Below, piece by piece: positions 8,086 to 17,536 of a DNA stretch of 40,013 nt (position 1 is its first letter; every line of letters begins with the position of its first letter). The DNA is from Halorientalis sp. (GTDB lineage Archaea; Halobacteriota; Halobacteria; Halobacteriales; Haloarculaceae), in contig NZ_JAQCNH010000004.1 in NCBI RefSeq assembly GCF_028275115.1, positions 1-40,013 of the forward strand. Direction: 5' to 3'. The position numbers and the translations under genes are program-made. Under the pieces are notes generated by a model, which had not been told where the DNA came from, did not search any database, and was given only the letters and a program-made list of their open reading frames with translations.

Positions 8086-8628
8086 TCAGGCGCGCAATCC
8101 CTCGAAGAGCCCGCGGTCCTGAGAGCGGACGTGGAACGCGGCCGAGCCGGTCAGAAGCAAGAGATAGATGGCCGCGACCGCAGGGGTGCCGATGGCACCC
8201 AGCAGCGGTGTGCCGATACTCGCGGCCAGTACGGTCCCGAACCCGAGAATCCCGAGAACGAGGTAGTACTCCGCCCAGGTAATTCCGTAGCGGGGCACCA
8301 CCTCCATGTACGTCGTGATTCTGGCCGCGCGGTCGCGCAGGCGCACCTCCTTGGAGTCGGTGTCGTACCCGACGATACCGAGGTCGTCGAGTTTGGGGAG
8401 GTGCGTCTGGTGGAGCGAGACGTAGACGCTCCGGCGTTTGTCCCGTGGGGCAGGCGCCTCACCGGTCTCGCGGGTCGCCACCTGCTCCGACAGGTCACGC
8501 ACGCTCAACGGTCCGTCCTGCTCGCGGAGGCACTTGATGGCCAGCCGCCGCCGGTCGTTCCGAAGGATGTCGTGAACCTCGCCCGCGTCGAGTTCGGCGC
8601 GTTGTTCCGTCTCTGCTCCCATGCTCAC
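8086..8628 (-). CDS. Winged-helix protein with C-terminal membrane segments (DUF7344-like)
   Basis: A 180-residue protein. Residues 10-100 form a winged-helix domain typical of haloarchaeal DUF7344-like proteins (LDAGEVHDILRNDRRRLAIKCL, then LSVRDLSEQVA and VYVSLHQTHLPKLDDLGIVGYD). Two hydrophobic segments follow, at about 121-138 (YYLVLGILGFGTVLAASI) and 144-163 (AIGTPAVAAIYLLLLTGSA), so it is probably a membrane-anchored DNA-binding protein. An alternative start two codons later (MGAE) is possible. The stop codon abuts the TnpB remnant. The family is common in haloarchaea and its targets are generally unknown. An inverted and direct repeat about 90 bp upstream of the start could be its own operator. 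Confidence 0.8.
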   Translation of the reverse strand: MSMGAETEQRAELDAGEVHDILRNDRRRLAIKCLREQDGPLSVRDLSEQVATRETGEAPAPRDKRRSVYVSLHQTHLPKLDDLGIVGYDTDSKEVRLRDRAARITTYMEVVPRYGITWAEYYLVLGILGFGTVLAASIGTPLLGAIGTPAVAAIYLLLLTGSAAFHVRSQDRGLFEGLRA

Positions 8629-8717
8629 CTCCTGGCTCCGTCCGCGTCCGACGGGACACGGCTCCAGTTGTCGCTGTCCGGCTGCATTCTCGGTTTGAAA
8701 ATTGTTCTCCCCACTGT

Positions 8718-8740
8718 TAATGACTCATAATAACTCATTA
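8718..8740. promoter_or_regulatory. Inverted and direct repeat upstream of the winged-helix gene
   Basis: TAATGA (8718-8723) and TCATTA (8735-8740) are inverted copies, and ACTCAT occurs twice in the same 23 bp (8723-8728 and 8733-8738). The AT-rich site stands out in GC-rich DNA and lies 90-112 bp upstream of the start at 8628. It may be an operator or promoter element. The rest of the 247-bp gap 8629-8875 shows no gene. Confidence 0.35.
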
Positions 8741-8875
8741 CGCTACACGGGGCCCAGGTTGATATGTCGGAGCCGACCGGCCCACCTGCCCGGATTACAC
8801 GTTTGATAACCGGTACTAACGCACGTTCGCCCGGCGTTCGGGCTTCGGAAACGGGTCACGGAGACCTGTGGACGG

Positions 8876-10876
8876 CTATGCCAGCCACTCGTCGGGTTTG
8901 GTGTCGTAGTCTACGTCGGTCGCGGCCAGGTGTTCGACCTCCTCCCAGTCGAGGTCACGGGTCGTGATCTCCTCGCCGTCGTACCGAACGAGCTTGCCCT
9001 GCTCTTCGGGCTCGGGCTCGCGGTCTCGACGTTTTGCGACCTCGATGTCGTGTTCGTCAAGTTCCTTGACGATGGTTTTGAGATTCACCGGCCGGCCCCA
9101 CAGCTCGAACACCCGTTCGAGAGTGTCTCTGGCCTGCCCGAGGTCGAGCATCACGCCGTTGTACTTGTGCGAGAGCAGCAACTCGTTGCGATTGTTGTAG
9201 TTGCCGTCCTCGACGACGACGGTCGGTTTCCCGAAGTTAGTGAACCGCAACATGAGCTTCTTTTTCACGTCCTCGTAATCCGTCGAGGTGACACGGTAGT
9301 CGCCGGTCGACTGGGTGTACTCGTACGTGAAGTAGTCGTTCTCGTCGACGAACTCCTGAGTGAGGAACTCGTCCAGGAAGGTCACGTCGTTGTGGCTCTC
9401 CCGAATCTCGCGCATTCGGTCCCAACCGCGGGCGTAGTCGATATCTTCGAGCGCGTCGGCGACGGATTCGTACCGGGAATCGTCGAACATATACCGGGAG
9501 ACACGTTCGAGTTCCTCCTGCCCGACCCGGGAGACGAACCCACGGTTCTGTGGTTCGACCAGCGAGTAGTGCCGCTCGGCCAACCCGCCGTAGGTCAGCA
9601 CCTTCCAGGGATACTTTTCCACGTCGAACTCGCCTGCACGGGCGCGTTCGAGCGCGTCGGCGTCGATTCGCTCGTCCTCTGGGTCGAGCGCGTCGAGAGA
9701 TTCGGAAACGTTCTGCAGTTCGGAATCGGGCGCAATCAACTCCTGTACCTGCTCGAAGTCGACGCGGTCGTGGAGATTCCGCCAGGTGATGTCCTCGACC
9801 CGGAGGAGTCGCTCGACGATTTCCCGCCGGTTCTCGATGTTCTCGACGTACTGCCAGAGTTCCAGCCCGAGTTTGTACGGGTTGAAGCCGGGTGAGCCGA
9901 GAACCTGTGCCATGTGGTCGGCGTACTTGACGAACTCGTCGCTGGCGGCGAAGGTCTCCTTGGACATCATCGCCGACTCCCAGTAGGAGGCCCACCCCTC
10001 GTTCATTACCTTCGTCATCTTCTGTGGGGCGAAGTAGTAGGCCTCACGGCGCAGAATCTCGAGAATCTCGCGCTGCCAGTCGGTCATCGTGACGGCTTTC
10101 TCCGCGTCGCGGTCGTAGGCCATTCCGTGCTGACGGAGGAAGCCGATCACGTCCTTTTCGGGTTCGTCCGGGAACGTGACCTCGCCGTCTTCATCGCGCT
10201 GGGCCTCCAGCCAGTCCTCGTCGAACACCTGTCCGACGACTTCCTCGGAGAGATTGAGTTCGTCGAGTTTCTCCTCCAAGTCCTCGATATCCTCCTCGCG
10301 GTCCAGCACCTCGTCGCGGCCGTCGATCTCGACCGGCGCGAACGGCCGGTGCTGGTCGATGTTGTCCTCGAGACAGAGGACGTGGTCGATCCACTTCTCG
10401 ACCGCGGCGCGCTCGATGTCCGGGTCCTGCATGTACTCCTGAATCGTCTCGGAGTGGCGAGCCAGCATCGCAGCGGCGTCGGGGTCGTCTGCGAACATCC
10501 CGAACCACTCGTTGTTGGCGAAAAAGTCCGCGTGAGCCTCGACGTGGGTGATGACCGCTTTCTGGTCGGCCATGGAGTTGGACTCCTGTAGGAAGGCGTG
10601 GCTGGGGTCGTCGTTGTTGACGATCTCGAAGGCCTTCCCACCGAGGAACTGGCTCTGTTTCTGTTGCTGGTCGTACTGCATTCCCCAGCGCCAGTGTGGA
10701 TAGCGTTTCTGGAACCCGCCATAGGCGATCAACTCGTTCATCTCGTCGTAGTTGACAATCCAGTAGTTGACCGGGTACGGATGCAGCCCCAGTTTCTGTG
10801 CGAGGTTCGAGGCCTCGTCGACCGGTTCTTCCAGGTCTTCGGCGATTCGTTTGGCTTCGTAGCGGTCGGAGTTCAT
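8876..10876 (-). CDS. SpoVR family protein
   Basis: A 666-residue SpoVR-like protein, longer than the roughly 510-residue bacterial members. Family signatures include the aromatic start of the conserved core ([22 protein letters not shown] in part), [10 protein letters not shown], the His-rich [36 protein letters not shown], and [16 protein letters not shown]. SpoVR was named for a Bacillus sporulation gene, but it is widespread in non-sporulating organisms and nearly always encoded with YeaH and PrkA. Its biochemical role is not settled. Here it is the last gene of the prkA-prkA-yeaH-spoVR operon. Its ATG overlaps the stop of the yeaH-like gene (ATGA at 10873-10876), so translation is probably coupled. 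The C-terminal 100 residues are charged and poorly conserved. Confidence 0.93.
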   Translation of the reverse strand: MNSDRYEAKRIAEDLEEPVDEASNLAQKLGLHPYPVNYWIVNYDEMNELIAYGGFQKRYPHWRWGMQYDQQQKQSQFLGGKAFEIVNNDDPSHAFLQESNSMADQKAVITHVEAHADFFANNEWFGMFADDPDAAAMLARHSETIQEYMQDPDIERAAVEKWIDHVLCLEDNIDQHRPFAPVEIDGRDEVLDREEDIEDLEEKLDELNLSEEVVGQVFDEDWLEAQRDEDGEVTFPDEPEKDVIGFLRQHGMAYDRDAEKAVTMTDWQREILEILRREAYYFAPQKMTKVMNEGWASYWESAMMSKETFAASDEFVKYADHMAQVLGSPGFNPYKLGLELWQYVENIENRREIVERLLRVEDITWRNLHDRVDFEQVQELIAPDSELQNVSESLDALDPEDERIDADALERARAGEFDVEKYPWKVLTYGGLAERHYSLVEPQNRGFVSRVGQEELERVSRYMFDDSRYESVADALEDIDYARGWDRMREIRESHNDVTFLDEFLTQEFVDENDYFTYEYTQSTGDYRVTSTDYEDVKKKLMLRFTNFGKPTVVVEDGNYNNRNELLLSHKYNGVMLDLGQARDTLERVFELWGRPVNLKTIVKELDEHDIEVAKRRDREPEPEEQGKLVRYDGEEITTRDLDWEEVEHLAATDVDYDTKPDEWLA

Positions 10877-12189
10877 GCTTCTACCTCCTCTGTACTGAGG
10901 ATCTCGTAGATGGCATCGACCACGTCCTCCGGGCTTGAGACGTACGCCACGGCGACGTTGTCGCTGCCCTCGAAGTGGCGCTCCACCTCCTCGGCGTGCG
11001 TCGCGTTAATCGCGTTGCCCGACGGCTGTGTCTCGACGTACGCGTGGAGGTTCGCCGGAATCTCTTGCATCTGTGGGATCACTCGTTCTTCGGTGTCGTT
11101 ACTGGAGTTCTCGGAGTCGCCGGCCGCGAACACGTAGCGGTTCCAGTCGCTCCAGGGGTACTCCTCTTCGAGAACCGTCGCGGCCAGTTCGTAGGCACTG
11201 GAGATGCGGGTACCGCCGCCGCTGCGGATGCCAAAGAACTCGTCGCGGTCGACTTCCCAGGCCTCGGCGTCGTGAGCGATGTAGACGAACTCGGCGTTGT
11301 CGTACTTGCCCGTCAGATACCAGTCGAGCGGCGTGAAGGTCCGCTCGACCAGCTCACGCTTTTTCTCTCGCATCGACCCGGACACGTCCCGGATGTTGAC
11401 GACGACGACGTTTTTCTCCCGCTCTTCGACGATTTCGGGGTAGCGGTAGCGCTCGTCTTCCCGGCGGAACGGAATCTGGTCGACGCCCTCCCGGCGGATG
11501 CGGTCGGCGGTGGACTGGCGCTCGACGTTCTCGGCCACCTCGTCCATCGACGTCCACTCGGTTTTCTCCTCGCTCGACAGTTCGTCGTATGCCTCCTCGA
11601 GCCAGGCCTTCGAGACGGGGATATTCTCACTGCGAGCCCACTCGAAGACTGAGGCTGGCCCCATACCGTCGATTTTGAGCACTTCCCGGAGATAGTCCCG
11701 GTCGAAGTCCATCGCCAGTTTACGCTTCAGACCTTTCTTGAACAGCGCCTCGAAGTCGAGCGTCGAACTTGGTCCGGTCCGGGTGATATCCGTGAAGTCG
11801 CCCTCCTTCTCCTCGACGACCTGCTTTCCCTTCGGTTCGAGGTCGAGACCGAGCTCTTCGTCGAGTTCCTGGGCGAACTCTTCAGGGTCCATCTCGTAGT
11901 ACTCGTGTTCGCCGCCCTCCTCGCCGGGCTCGCCGTCCTCGTCGCCGTCGCCGGGCTGGGGCTGTGGCTGGCCCACAGGCTGGCCTTCTTCAGCGTCCTC
12001 ACCCTGGCCGACGCCGCCCATGTCGCGCTGGTCGTACGCGAACTCGGGGAGATCGACGATTTTGATCGGAATCTGCACTTCGTCCGGGCGAGACTGCCCG
12101 AGGTCGCCGTACTGGATGAACTCCGCGAGGTCCTGTCGGCGCTCTTCGCCGACTTCACGATACCGGTCGAGGTCGTCTTTCAGTCCCAT
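10873..12189 (-). CDS. YeaH/UPF0229 (DUF444) family protein
   Basis: A 438-residue protein of the DUF444/UPF0229 family. A low-complexity Gly/Glu/Pro linker at about residues 60-96 is followed by a von Willebrand A-like domain with the MIDAS-type motif DVSGSM at 268-273 and [14 protein letters not shown] further on. The MIDAS suggests metal-dependent protein-protein binding. YeaH, SpoVR and PrkA form a conserved gene set; in enterobacteria the module is induced by starvation and nitrogen stress, but its mechanism is not defined. The start ATG at 12187-12189 overlaps the upstream prkA stop by ten bases (ATGGGACTGA), and its stop overlaps spoVR. The frame stays open about 90 codons further upstream, but that extension lies inside prkA in another frame and is not conserved. 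Confidence 0.92.
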   Translation of the reverse strand: MGLKDDLDRYREVGEERRQDLAEFIQYGDLGQSRPDEVQIPIKIVDLPEFAYDQRDMGGVGQGEDAEEGQPVGQPQPQPGDGDEDGEPGEEGGEHEYYEMDPEEFAQELDEELGLDLEPKGKQVVEEKEGDFTDITRTGPSSTLDFEALFKKGLKRKLAMDFDRDYLREVLKIDGMGPASVFEWARSENIPVSKAWLEEAYDELSSEEKTEWTSMDEVAENVERQSTADRIRREGVDQIPFRREDERYRYPEIVEEREKNVVVVNIRDVSGSMREKKRELVERTFTPLDWYLTGKYDNAEFVYIAHDAEAWEVDRDEFFGIRSGGGTRISSAYELAATVLEEEYPWSDWNRYVFAAGDSENSSNDTEERVIPQMQEIPANLHAYVETQPSGNAINATHAEEVERHFEGSDNVAVAYVSSPEDVVDAIYEILSTEEVEA

Positions 12190-14462
12190 TTGTAACTCAC
12201 CTGGCTCATAACGTGGCGGCTGGTCAACTCCGCGGAGGCCTCGGTGTAGTCGAACATCTCGGTCATGTTCTGCAGCGTGGCCTCCTTGACTGCGGCCGTC
12301 TCGGTACCACTCGGCGGATTGTCCCACTGCCTGGGGTCGAAGTCCTCGTAGGTACGCCGTACGTCCTCCCAGTCGTGGGTGCCCAGAACGGACTTGATGA
12401 CGGGAATCTCCTTGGGGTTCACGTCGGAAATCTGGAATCCCTCGTTTCGGTTCGCCCACGCGTGGCGATTCAGTGCGGTGATGATCTTGTCCGTCCGGAA
12501 CTCCTCGACGGCGTCGTCGGGGTCGTTGCCGTCGTAGTTCTCCTCGGAGAATCGACCGAGATGCTCGATCTCGAAGATCTTCATCTTCAGCGGGTCGGGC
12601 TCTTCGAGTTCACCCCGGTCGTTCTCGATCTGTTCGCCGGCCTCCCAGGCGTAGACGCACTCGATGTACTCCTCGACGGTCTCCTCGTCGACCCGTTTGT
12701 CCCGCATGATCGCCCGGAGCACGTCGTCTTCCTGCTGGCTGAACACGTGGTTTTTCACCGCGACCACCTGGTTTTCGAACTCGACACGCTCGTTGCCCGA
12801 GAACACTGGTGCGTTGACCAGCCTCTCGGCCATCGCGTTGAGGATGTCTCGTGGCATGACGACGTGCTCGACCGGCAGGTCAGCGTGATAGCGGTCCTGT
12901 TCCTCGTGGAGCAGGTCCGCGATCACGTCCCGCGTGTAGGTGACGGGGATACCGCCCTCGCCGTTCTCGGCGCTATCGTCCCAGTCGAAGTCGTCCATCT
13001 CGATACGTTCGTCGCCCTCCTGCAGGTAACCGCGGTCGAACAGCATGGCCTTGTCCACCAGGTCGAGGCCGTTGGGTACGTCCGTATCGTCGAGTCTGGT
13101 GACAACGGCGTACAGCCCGGCGGCCTCGATGGCGTGGGGTGCGAGTTCCTTCTCGTTGACTTCGGCGTCGCTGTCCCGAACGTGAATGTGGAGCGGCTCC
13201 CGAATCCAGGCCTCGAGTTCGTCCCACGACTGGGCGGTCCAGACCTCGGTTTCGTTCGTGAGTTCGCGCCGCAGTAGCTGTGCCTCTAACGAGAGGTTCG
13301 TCAGGTAAGTAAACTCGTGTTTGTCGAGCCTGCGTTTCAGCGCCTTCAGCGGGTCCTGCCCCTCGCGGTCGGCGTGCTGGTTGAGCCGTGCCTCCAGGTC
13401 GGGATTGGAGATGATGATCATCTGAGTGTCGATGTCCATCCCGATACCCTTATCCAGTTTCACCTTCCCCTCGTCGGGAACGTTCAGGAGTTTCTGGAGC
13501 AGGTCGGCGTGCTGTGCGGCGTCCTCAACGATGGTCAGCAGGCCGTTGCCCTGCGAGAGAACGCCGTCATAAGAGAACGCCTGTGGGTTCTTCCGGCCAC
13601 GGGAGTCCAGTTCACGGAGCATCCCGGCCATCCACGACCCCACGAGGCGCTCTTTCGGGCTGCCGTCGTCCTCACTGTGGAGGACGCCGATGCCCCGGCC
13701 CACGTCGACGACGAAGTTCTTGATCCGGAGGTGCTCGGGAGCGGTGACCGCCGAAAAGAGATCCGCGATCTCCTGGCGACGGTACTGCTCTTCGAGGAAG
13801 TCGTAGGCCTCTCGACAGAACGGATCGAGGTCGCCCTCAACCCGGATCTGGACGTGGTCGTCGAGACGGTCGTTCACCTCGGCGATCAGGTCGGTCCTGA
13901 CCTCCTGGGGGAAGACCGTCAGCGGATGGGACTGGACGGGGCTCTCGTACCAGTCGTCCTCGTCGCTGACCGGCTGGTCGCCGTAGGTCATGCCTGCGGA
14001 ACCGCCGTCGGCACCGGCGATGTTCCACTCGACGGTGTAGCGCCGCCCGTCGTCGGTCTTGGAGTACTCGCGAAGCCCGTTGATCAGACACCGCTTCAGC
14101 TCCGACTTCCCGGTCGCCGTGGGTCCGTCGAGCCAGATGATCTTCTCGTCTTTCCCACGTGACGCCGCGATAGAGCGCAGGTCGTCGACGAACTGGTTGA
14201 GCGTGTCCGTATTGCCCAGAATCGCGTGTTCGCCGTTGTTGTGCGGGTCGTCGAAAAAGCGGTAGCGCTCTTTCTCCTCGCCCTCCTCGATAACCGTCCG
14301 CGTGCCGGCAGCCTCGATGGCCGACAGCAGGTACTTCGAGGCGTGGGAGGCTAGGTGGGGCCGCTCCAGCACGAGGTCGACGTACTCGTCGAGACTCATC
14401 GGCTCCTGATACGTCTCCTCGAGGGCGGTGTCCGCGGCGTCGATGTAGTCGTGCCCGGGCAT
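12180..14462 (-). CDS. prkA: PrkA-type serine protein kinase (second paralogue, long form)
   Basis: A 760-residue member of the PrkA AAA-kinase family. The Walker A motif GPTATGKS is at residues 113-120, preceded by [12 protein letters not shown], the counterpart of the DPLNNGENTFYG segment of its neighbour. PrkA proteins combine an AAA-type ATPase core with a C-terminal region distantly related to kinases, and serine phosphorylation or protease activity has been reported in bacteria. It differs strongly from the upstream copy and is 70 residues longer, so it is an old paralogue and not a recent duplicate. Its ATG follows the upstream prkA stop without a gap (the two share base 14462), and its end overlaps the yeaH-like gene. 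The two kinases may act as partners; this is inference from the operon. Confidence 0.92.
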   Translation of the reverse strand: MPGHDYIDAADTALEETYQEPMSLDEYVDLVLERPHLASHASKYLLSAIEAAGTRTVIEEGEEKERYRFFDDPHNNGEHAILGNTDTLNQFVDDLRSIAASRGKDEKIIWLDGPTATGKSELKRCLINGLREYSKTDDGRRYTVEWNIAGADGGSAGMTYGDQPVSDEDDWYESPVQSHPLTVFPQEVRTDLIAEVNDRLDDHVQIRVEGDLDPFCREAYDFLEEQYRRQEIADLFSAVTAPEHLRIKNFVVDVGRGIGVLHSEDDGSPKERLVGSWMAGMLRELDSRGRKNPQAFSYDGVLSQGNGLLTIVEDAAQHADLLQKLLNVPDEGKVKLDKGIGMDIDTQMIIISNPDLEARLNQHADREGQDPLKALKRRLDKHEFTYLTNLSLEAQLLRRELTNETEVWTAQSWDELEAWIREPLHIHVRDSDAEVNEKELAPHAIEAAGLYAVVTRLDDTDVPNGLDLVDKAMLFDRGYLQEGDERIEMDDFDWDDSAENGEGGIPVTYTRDVIADLLHEEQDRYHADLPVEHVVMPRDILNAMAERLVNAPVFSGNERVEFENQVVAVKNHVFSQQEDDVLRAIMRDKRVDEETVEEYIECVYAWEAGEQIENDRGELEEPDPLKMKIFEIEHLGRFSEENYDGNDPDDAVEEFRTDKIITALNRHAWANRNEGFQISDVNPKEIPVIKSVLGTHDWEDVRRTYEDFDPRQWDNPPSGTETAAVKEATLQNMTEMFDYTEASAELTSRHVMSQVSYKWD

Positions 14463-16534
14463 TACTCTTCCATCTCTGCTTTGGCGACCTCGGCGCCGGC
14501 GAACTCCAGCACCTCCTTGGCTCCCTCCCGGGTGTAGCCCTGTTCGATCAGCGCGTCGACCCAGGCGTTTCGTTCGTCGTCGTCCATCTCGTTGCTGGAG
14601 ACCAGTGCCGAGAAGTTGATGTTGTGCTTTTTGTCTTCCCAGAGCTTGCGCTCCAGGGCCCGACGCAGGCGGTCGTTGTCCTGTGGGTTGAACGTATCAC
14701 CTTCGCGGGCACGTCGCGAGACCCAGTTCGACACTTCCTGCCGGAAGTCGTCCTTGCGGTCTTCCGGGACGTTGAGCTTCTCCTCGACGCTCCGGAGGAA
14801 GGTCTCGTCTGGTTCCTGCTCGCGACCGGTAATCTCGTCTTCGACGGTGTCGTCGTCGATGTAGGCCATGACGTGGTCCATGTACTTCTCGCCTTGGCGC
14901 TGAATCTCGTCGATGTCGTAGGCCAACGCGTGGCGCACGTCCTCGATGGCCCGGTCTTTGTACTCCTCGCGAACCAGTTCGAGGTACCGGTAGTACTTCT
15001 CGAAGCGGTCTTCCGGGATCGACCCGTGGTTCTCGAGATTCTCCTCGAAGTGATTGAACGTCGTCAGCGGCGAGAGGAAGTCACGGCTCCGGTGCATCGA
15101 GTCCATGATGGCCTCGGCGATCTCGTCGCCGATGAAGCGGGGCGAGACGCCTTCCATGCCCTCGCCGATCTCGGCCATATCGGCTGCCTCCTCCCGGAGT
15201 TTCTTCACGTCGACGTCCTCGGCCTCGTCGACCTCGCCGTTGTAGGCCTTGGCCTTCTGGACGACGTCCACGGTACCGGAGTCGGGCTCTTCGACCCGGG
15301 TGAGCACGCCGAAGAGACCGGCCATCTCTAGGGTGTGTGGTTCGACCTGGATGTCCGGAAGGTCGGCGTTTCGGAGCATCTTCCGGTAGATACTGGCCTC
15401 TTCCTCGTACTGGAGGACGTACGGGAAGTCGATCCGTTTCGTCCGGTCGTTGAACGCCTCCATCTTCTCGTCGCCCTTCTTGTCCTTGTACTCGGGCATG
15501 TTCGTCCGGCCGACGATCACCTGGTCGATGTCGATCCGGGGGTTGTTCTTTGGCTTGATCGTCTGTTCCTGCGTGGCGTGCAGGAAGTCATAGAGGAACT
15601 CCCGCTGGAGCTTCAGCAGCTCCTCGCCGGAGAAAATGCCCCGGTTGGCGTTACAGAACGCGCCGGAGTAGTCGAACGCCCGGGGGTCGGACTCCCCGTA
15701 GATTGCGATCTTCGAGTAGTTGACGTCGCCGGTCAACTCGGTCTCGTCCTGATTTTTCTTGTCCTTCGGTTCGAAGGTTTCGATCGCGCGGCGCTGGTTC
15801 TCGTCGGCGACGATCCGGACGATCTCGACGTGGTTGTCCAGCACCGACTCGAGGTCGTCGTCGTAGTAGGCCAGCAGTCGGTCCATGTAGAATTCGCTGG
15901 CCGGATCGAGCGCCTGCTCGTTTCGGATGGTGTAGGGTGCCTCGAGTTCCGCGTTGAGGTCCTCGATGATCTGTTCGCGCTGTTCCTGTGGGACCAGGAC
16001 GATTGGGTCCTGGTTCATCGGGGAGCGGACGGTGTCGTCGGCGGGGTCTTGATCCCCGATGATGTCACACAAGTTCGTCCAGCGGAAGGTGTACATCCGC
16101 CCCTCGTCGGTGCGGGTGTAGTGCTCGTAGTAGCGCCGGACCTGTCGGTCGAAGTCGGACTTCCCGGAGCCGACCGGGCCCAGTAGGAGCTTGATTCGTT
16201 TCTCCGGACCAAGCCCTCGGGCACCGGACTTGACCTTGTTGACGAACTCGTGAATGGCCTCGTGGATGACGCGACCGTAGAACGTGTTCTCGCCGTTGTT
16301 GAGAGGGTCCTCAGACGCGAGGTCGTACTCGACGACGCCGGCGTCTTCGTCGTAGTCGGTGCCGTAGTAGTCGAACATGTCGGCAACGCGCTGGTGGGCG
16401 TTGCGTGCGATGCGCGGATGGTCGTACAGCTGGTCCAGATACCAGTCGAACGATTGCGTCTCTCTGAGGTCCGCTGGAATCGAATCCTGGTACTCCCGAC
16501 TCAGCTCTGTAAGGGTTTCTTTCGTATCGGTCAT
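14462..16534 (-). CDS. prkA: PrkA-type serine protein kinase (first paralogue)
   Basis: A 690-residue PrkA family protein and the first gene of the operon. The Walker A motif GPVGSGKS is at residues 119-126. The conserved DPLNNGENTFYG precedes it, and the region from NRGIFSGEELLKLQREFLYD to VIVGRTNMPEYKDKK contains the second AAA region (Walker B/sensor area). It is the closer of the two copies to bacterial PrkA in length (about 640) and motif content. It would act in the cytoplasm as an ATP-dependent kinase of the PrkA-YeaH-SpoVR module. The ATG at 16534 is preceded on its strand by a long hairpin-rich non-coding region, so regulation through the leader is possible. Confidence 0.94.
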   Translation of the reverse strand: MTDTKETLTELSREYQDSIPADLRETQSFDWYLDQLYDHPRIARNAHQRVADMFDYYGTDYDEDAGVVEYDLASEDPLNNGENTFYGRVIHEAIHEFVNKVKSGARGLGPEKRIKLLLGPVGSGKSDFDRQVRRYYEHYTRTDEGRMYTFRWTNLCDIIGDQDPADDTVRSPMNQDPIVLVPQEQREQIIEDLNAELEAPYTIRNEQALDPASEFYMDRLLAYYDDDLESVLDNHVEIVRIVADENQRRAIETFEPKDKKNQDETELTGDVNYSKIAIYGESDPRAFDYSGAFCNANRGIFSGEELLKLQREFLYDFLHATQEQTIKPKNNPRIDIDQVIVGRTNMPEYKDKKGDEKMEAFNDRTKRIDFPYVLQYEEEASIYRKMLRNADLPDIQVEPHTLEMAGLFGVLTRVEEPDSGTVDVVQKAKAYNGEVDEAEDVDVKKLREEAADMAEIGEGMEGVSPRFIGDEIAEAIMDSMHRSRDFLSPLTTFNHFEENLENHGSIPEDRFEKYYRYLELVREEYKDRAIEDVRHALAYDIDEIQRQGEKYMDHVMAYIDDDTVEDEITGREQEPDETFLRSVEEKLNVPEDRKDDFRQEVSNWVSRRAREGDTFNPQDNDRLRRALERKLWEDKKHNINFSALVSSNEMDDDERNAWVDALIEQGYTREGAKEVLEFAGAEVAKAEMEE

Positions 16535-16564
16535 GCTATCACGGACAGGTTGTACGCGGGGCCG

Positions 16565-16732
16565 CCGCGACGGTCGCGGCTCCCGCTGTTGTCACGGGCG
16601 CGAGCCCGTCGGTCTCGGTGGTGTCCACCACACCAGCCCACACTCCGCCGGCAATTTCCCATTCGGCCTGCCTGATGAGCACACCGCGCGCTCGCGCAAC
16701 GCAGGCAACTGTGTGCTCGCTTCGTCGCGAGC
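16565..16732 (-). promoter_or_regulatory. Structured candidate 5' leader (or small RNA) of the prkA operon
   Basis: Perfect stems by plus-strand coordinates: CCGCGAC-G-GTCGCGG (16565-16579); ACGGGC-GCGA-GCCCGT (16594-16609), whose plus-strand loop fits GNRA; GTGGTG-TC-CACCAC (16618-16631); GAGCACAC (16677-16684) with GTGTGCTC (16711-16718); and GCTCGC-TTCGTC-GCGAGC (16715-16732), which competes with the previous stem. The last two are mutually exclusive in part, as in switching leaders. If the TATA-like element at 16883-16892 drives prkA, the leader is about 330 nt, very long for a haloarchaeon. A separate ncRNA is the alternative. Confidence 0.4.
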
Positions 16733-16882
16733 CCGTTCGGTTTGGATACCATGTGTGTTCGTGTCACTCCCACCGTTCAGGACGCCCAGGGTCGGTGGTT
16801 CCCGAGAAAATACCGGGGTACCTGAGTGGCGAGAGCAGGGGCGGTAGTGTGGGTCGTGTATGGGTGGACTTGCCTCCGATAC

Positions 16883-16892
16883 TATTTATTTA
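16883..16892 (-). promoter_or_regulatory. TATA-like element, possibly of the prkA operon
   Basis: A stretch of ten A/T bases (TATTTATTTA on the plus strand) in GC-rich surroundings. Either orientation is possible. It is the best TATA candidate between the prkA start and 17000. Confidence 0.35.
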
Positions 16893-17025
16893 GTGAGATT
16901 CCCAGAGTGATAAGACTTCTCCCGATGACAGGCCTCCTGCCCGCTTGTTCCGGCCGTTTCACGCGCCGAAACTCGGGCACGGGAACCGGAGAAACGAATG
17001 TGTGTATCCAAGGTCCAAACAGCCG

Positions 17026-17034
17026 TTTAAATAT
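17026..17034 (+). promoter_or_regulatory. Putative TATA box of the DUF5820-like gene
   Basis: TTTAAATAT lies 74-82 bp upstream of the ATG at 17108. It is a good match to haloarchaeal TATA elements, and the distance implies a leader of about 45-50 nt. Confidence 0.45.
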
Positions 17035-17107
17035 CGGATAGACAGATGAACAGAATCGCCGTCGGAGGGACCGCGGCACTCAAGACCGACGGACCGATTG
17101 TGAGAGT

Positions 17108-17488
17108 ATGGACTTCGCGGATCTCGCGACCGGGTGGGAGGTCTGGACGCAGGGCGAGACTCGGTGTGTGCTGGCATACCGCCCCGATATCTTCGACAGC
17201 AGCGATTTTCCCGCACCCTGTCTGCCGACCATCTACCTGACGAAAGGCCAGCGGGGCCGCCGTCCCGGACGCCACCAGCCCGCCCCTGGCGACCCCTGGC
17301 ACGTAACGCTGTATCTGGAACCGGAAATCGAGGTCGATTCGGCGCGGTACGACGACCAGGAGGCAGCCGTCGACGGCGTCCGGGACCTCGCCACTCGGTT
17401 CGTCGACGGTGAGTTCGACCTCCGGAGCGTCTATCAACTGCCCCGTGAGACGTATCTAGACGAACTCGAATCGTTGGTGGCGCGGTGA
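17108..17488 (+). CDS. Conserved haloarchaeal hypothetical protein (DUF5820-like)
   Basis: A 126-residue cytoplasmic protein. It opens with MDFADLATGWEVW and contains CVLAYRPDIFDSSDFPAPCL followed by PTIYLTKGQRGRRPG, a pattern I associate with the haloarchaeal DUF5820 family. No catalytic motif is evident. The C-terminal part is helical and acidic. It is followed 48 bp later by the UPF0179 gene on the same strand, which has its own TATA-like element, so the two may or may not be co-transcribed. The function is unknown. Confidence 0.8.
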   Translation: MDFADLATGWEVWTQGETRCVLAYRPDIFDSSDFPAPCLPTIYLTKGQRGRRPGRHQPAPGDPWHVTLYLEPEIEVDSARYDDQEAAVDGVRDLATRFVDGEFDLRSVYQLPRETYLDELESLVAR

Positions 17489-17505
17489 GCGCGACCGAAG
17501 CCGGG

Positions 17506-17514
17506 TTTTAATTG
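17506..17514 (+). promoter_or_regulatory. Putative TATA box of the UPF0179 gene
   Basis: TTTTAATTG ends 22 bp before the ATG at 17537, a spacing that gives a leaderless transcript. Confidence 0.45.
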
Positions 17515-17536
17515 ACGGCCGCGAGTAGAACCCTGT

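Larger units (their letters stand above)
16535..17107. other. 573-bp non-coding region, hairpin-rich on the prkA side
   Basis: No open frame here has convincing haloarchaeal codon bias. The prkA-proximal part (16565-16732) holds at least five perfect stems. AT-rich TATA-like stretches occur at 16883-16892 and 17026-17034. The middle (about 16740-16880) shows nothing recognisable. It separates the divergent prkA operon and the DUF5820-like gene. Confidence 0.6.

Noticed and set aside
12190..12459. N-terminal extension of the YeaH-like frame
   Set aside because: It lies within the upstream prkA in another frame and is Arg/Gly-rich shadow sequence; the ATG at 12189 fits the family and the coupled overlap.
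16618..16893. Small plus-strand frame in the prkA upstream gap
   Set aside because: Its residue composition and codon use are not haloarchaeal protein-like, and it runs through the hairpins.
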